Assembly: GCA_014898425.1 (NCBI GenBank)
Contig: RCSZ01000003.1
Location: 124,001 to 188,000, forward strand
Reading direction: 5' to 3'
DNA length: 64,000 bases
DNA from: Botryotinia globosa
Lineage: Eukaryota > Ascomycota > Leotiomycetes > Helotiales > Sclerotiniaceae
In this document: piece by piece, positions 61,985-64,000 of the stretch
Position numbering within the stretch: position 1 is the first letter of the stretch
Layout of the letters: each line of letters begins with the position of its first letter
The notes under the pieces: model-generated
Databases searched by the model: none
Seen by the model: only the letters and a program-made list of their open reading frames with translations
Told to the model about the DNA's origin: nothing
Translations under genes and position numbers: made by a program

Positions 61985-62015
61985 TCCAGACTCTGGGTGT
62001 TACCCAGAGTCCGGA
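61985..62015. repeat. Perfect 10-bp hairpin, extended to 13/14 pairs
   Basis: GACTCTGGGT (61989-61998), 3-nt loop GTT, ACCCAGAGTC (62002-62011); after one mismatch the outer TCC/GGA also pair. Confidence 0.85.
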
Positions 62016-62512
62016 GCTCCAATTACTTCACCATCTCAACAATAGCCAGTCCATTCGCAACATGCACTGCTTCTGACCGTGATCGGATCTCAAACGTTTT
62101 GAACGGTTATCTGAACGTTTCTGACGTGTGGATCGTCCATGACGAGGCTTTCACTTTCGAGCCTAAGACGCCGCAGACCTCACAGCCCTGTTTACAACAG
62201 CTTGCAGGTGCTGTGCTGTGCTGTGTTGCTGGGTACTGAGAGTAGAGCAAGACATGGATATAGTGGGAATAGTAGCGGTGGACTTAAGGGCACGAAAACT
62301 GGAGAGGGAACGGGAAGTCTCTTGAGGACGTGACTGGGTTCTTAATCCAACCAAGAAGTTCTTAGATTTGCTTTTCGACTGTCAGTCCTCCATCTTTCGA
62401 CAACGTCAGAGCAAAGGTACGTCTGATAAATCTTGAATCTGCAGAAAACTTACTAATTTGTCTGCAAAAAGCCGAGCTTTCAGTTCTGACCCTCTGAGCA
62501 AGGGAATCTTGG

Positions 62513-62661
62513 TGCCGATGACAATATTTGATGCTGCCTGCTAGAGAGGATGAAGAAACTGGACTCACGTCTTTTGTTCTTGACACAGAGAACGACGACC
62601 TTTCAACCAAGCTTGAAGCATATGCCAAGCGCATGATGCTGCCGATGACAATATTTGAAGC
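62513..62661 (+). repeat. 22-bp direct repeat, 127 bp apart
   Basis: TGCCGATGACAATATTTGA followed by TGC at 62513 and by AGC at 62640; one mismatch in 22. Confidence 0.8.
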
Positions 62662-63420
62662 CGGCCCCCATTGGGCAGATATTTCTAAAGCGACACGGAG
62701 AAACACTTGAGGAATGGAACCAGGACTTATTCAGAGCAAATGAAAAACCTGGCAACTCTGGATTTTCTATGGCTTGTGCTCAAAGCGTAGTGACAGCAAC
62801 GAAGATTGGCACGACTAGAAGCAATCAATTGTGATGGAGATTGGTCTGACGTACTTGTTAGCGCGAATACCGAGTAAAGCTCTGAGCCAGACAATGCGGA
62901 TCTAAGATAGCACAGTATGAAGCAAAAGGCACAAAAGGGTTTAAGACCAGAGTAACGTAAGTCTCCCTATACCCCTTCAATATTTTAGTCGCTCATAGTT
63001 ATTTAGGTAAAAGAGAAGACCAAGGCAAAGAATGATCAAACATCAATGGCACGTCTTTCAAGAGCACCATGGCCAGCAGTGAGAAATTTGATCCTCGGAG
63101 ATCACTCTATATAGAGATAAATAGTCTCCCATGAACCAACTTGTTCAGAAGCCAGTTCTTCTCTGATATCCTCTCAGTAACTCAATTTGGCAAACTATCA
63201 CCCGCGGTGTGATTGCGGGCCACATATCTTGAGAAGATTGATGTGCCTCATCATCTAGTAGCCGTGAAGACACTCTCAACAATCCATGGGTTTATAACGA
63301 ATACTATCAGTCGCCTTGAAATCCAATGTGCAGCAGTCTGTTCATAGCTGGTTCTGCTGCAACCTTCTTGTACCAGTACTCAACCATATCAACCCGCAGA
63401 TGTTCTATGCTTGAAGAGTT

Positions 63421-63699
63421 CTTTATATGACCGCTTACATATCTTACCTGCACACAGGTCAGGAGGAAAACTTGCCTTGGATTGCCTGCCCTGGCTTTGG
63501 TGGAAGCTCCGGCTCGGAACAAGTCGAAGATGAGTTTACTGGGTGACGATTGTGCTAGCCCATAGCGAGCTCTAATAGAAACTCCTGGGTGCTAACATAC
63601 ATCTACCAACCCCATTCGGACCTACACCGGGTCGTTCTCCTATGAGAACTACACCACACTAAGGCTCAAGGCCTCTTTATATGACCGCTTACATGTCTT
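63421..63699 (+). repeat. 25-bp direct repeat, 254 bp apart
   Basis: CTTTATATGACCGCTTACAT then ATCTT at 63421-63445 and GTCTT at 63675-63699; one mismatch in 25. In one phase both encode a KSSLYDRLH / KASLYDRLH peptide word. Confidence 0.85.
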
Positions 63700-64000
63700 C
63701 TCCTGTATTTCAGAGAAAAGAGATGGATAGAGAGCAAGTTCTCCACAAAGCTTTTCTTTTGCTTTCGATCGCTACCAATACTTTGTTGGGTCTGGTGACT
63801 CTGCCTTTTGAATCACACTTTCAAAAGTCGAGCATCGAGCTCGCCAACATTTCTCTGTCCCCAGTCTATCTGCACTTGGTGGATATAGGAGGATAAAGAG
63901 TTCGACGCGACCAAGCCATTCTATCAACAGACTCTCCTAATCGGTACAACAATCCAGGACATCCAATCAGTTTAAATTCGTCAGAATGACTTTGCTCGTG

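Larger units (their letters stand above)
61325..64000 (+). other. Relic-like sequence, no intact gene
   Basis: Coding-like fragments without a consistent gene: e.g. + strand 61,549-61,791 (80 codons, ends at TGA), 62,528-62,710 (ENDDLSTKLEAYAKRMMLP) and 63,681-63,896 (71 codons from ATG, HKAFLLLSIATNTLLGLV). Neighbouring phases carry similar fragments interrupted by stops. I could not link them with credible introns or name a family. The sequence runs off the window's right edge. Confidence 0.4.

Overview
The window looks like nuclear DNA of a filamentous ascomycete, most likely a Leotiomycete of the Sclerotiniaceae (Botrytis/Sclerotinia type). The reasons are: genes with short introns (about 45-180 nt) bearing GTRNGT donors and CTAAC-like branch sites; A/T-rich intergenic DNA full of microsatellites; and filamentous-fungal protein families such as NoxA, GtaA-type glutaminase, a type I myosin with a C-terminal acidic tail, and DHA2-type MFS transporters. 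The species is inferred from protein character, not from a search.

Layout. 1-12.3 kb: a truncated APH-like kinase (-), a secreted GtaA-type glutaminase (-), an alpha/beta-hydrolase (-), the ubiquitin shuttle Dsk2 (-) and a quinone oxidoreductase (+). 12.9-24.6 kb: NADPH oxidase NoxA (-), a 3.9 kb gene-free interval, myosin I (+) and mitoribosomal protein mS38/Cox24 (-). 26-34.7 kb: a Gly-rich protein (-), an MFS exporter (-), a DHHC palmitoyltransferase (+) and a GPI-anchored protein (-). 36-52 kb: UDP-GlcNAc pyrophosphorylase (-), a Mug/TDG DNA glycosylase (+), a second MDR oxidoreductase (-), a Kap120-like importin (+), a 649-residue multispanning membrane protein (-) and adenine phosphoribosyltransferase (-). 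52.1-58.5 kb is a gene desert packed with simple repeats. 58.5-64 kb holds degenerate, coding-like sequence with in-frame stops, repeated words and perfect hairpins, but no intact gene I can defend.

Most genes are housekeeping and independent; there is no clear metabolic cluster. Functional themes are cell-wall and surface growth (UAP1 for chitin precursors, myosin I for endocytosis at tips, a GPI protein, DHHC lipidation), NADPH/ROS chemistry (NoxA and two MDR reductases), nitrogen and purine salvage (glutaminase, APRT), and protein or nuclear traffic (Dsk2, Kap120). Exon junctions below were derived by hand from splice signals and from keeping the reading frame; each spliced CDS listed closes to an exact multiple of three.

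The least ordinary parts are the 58.5-64 kb relic region, a GC-rich repeat found both in a 552-nt intron and in the desert, a MITE-like element inside a glutaminase intron, and two 3n-length stop-free introns that could be retained.
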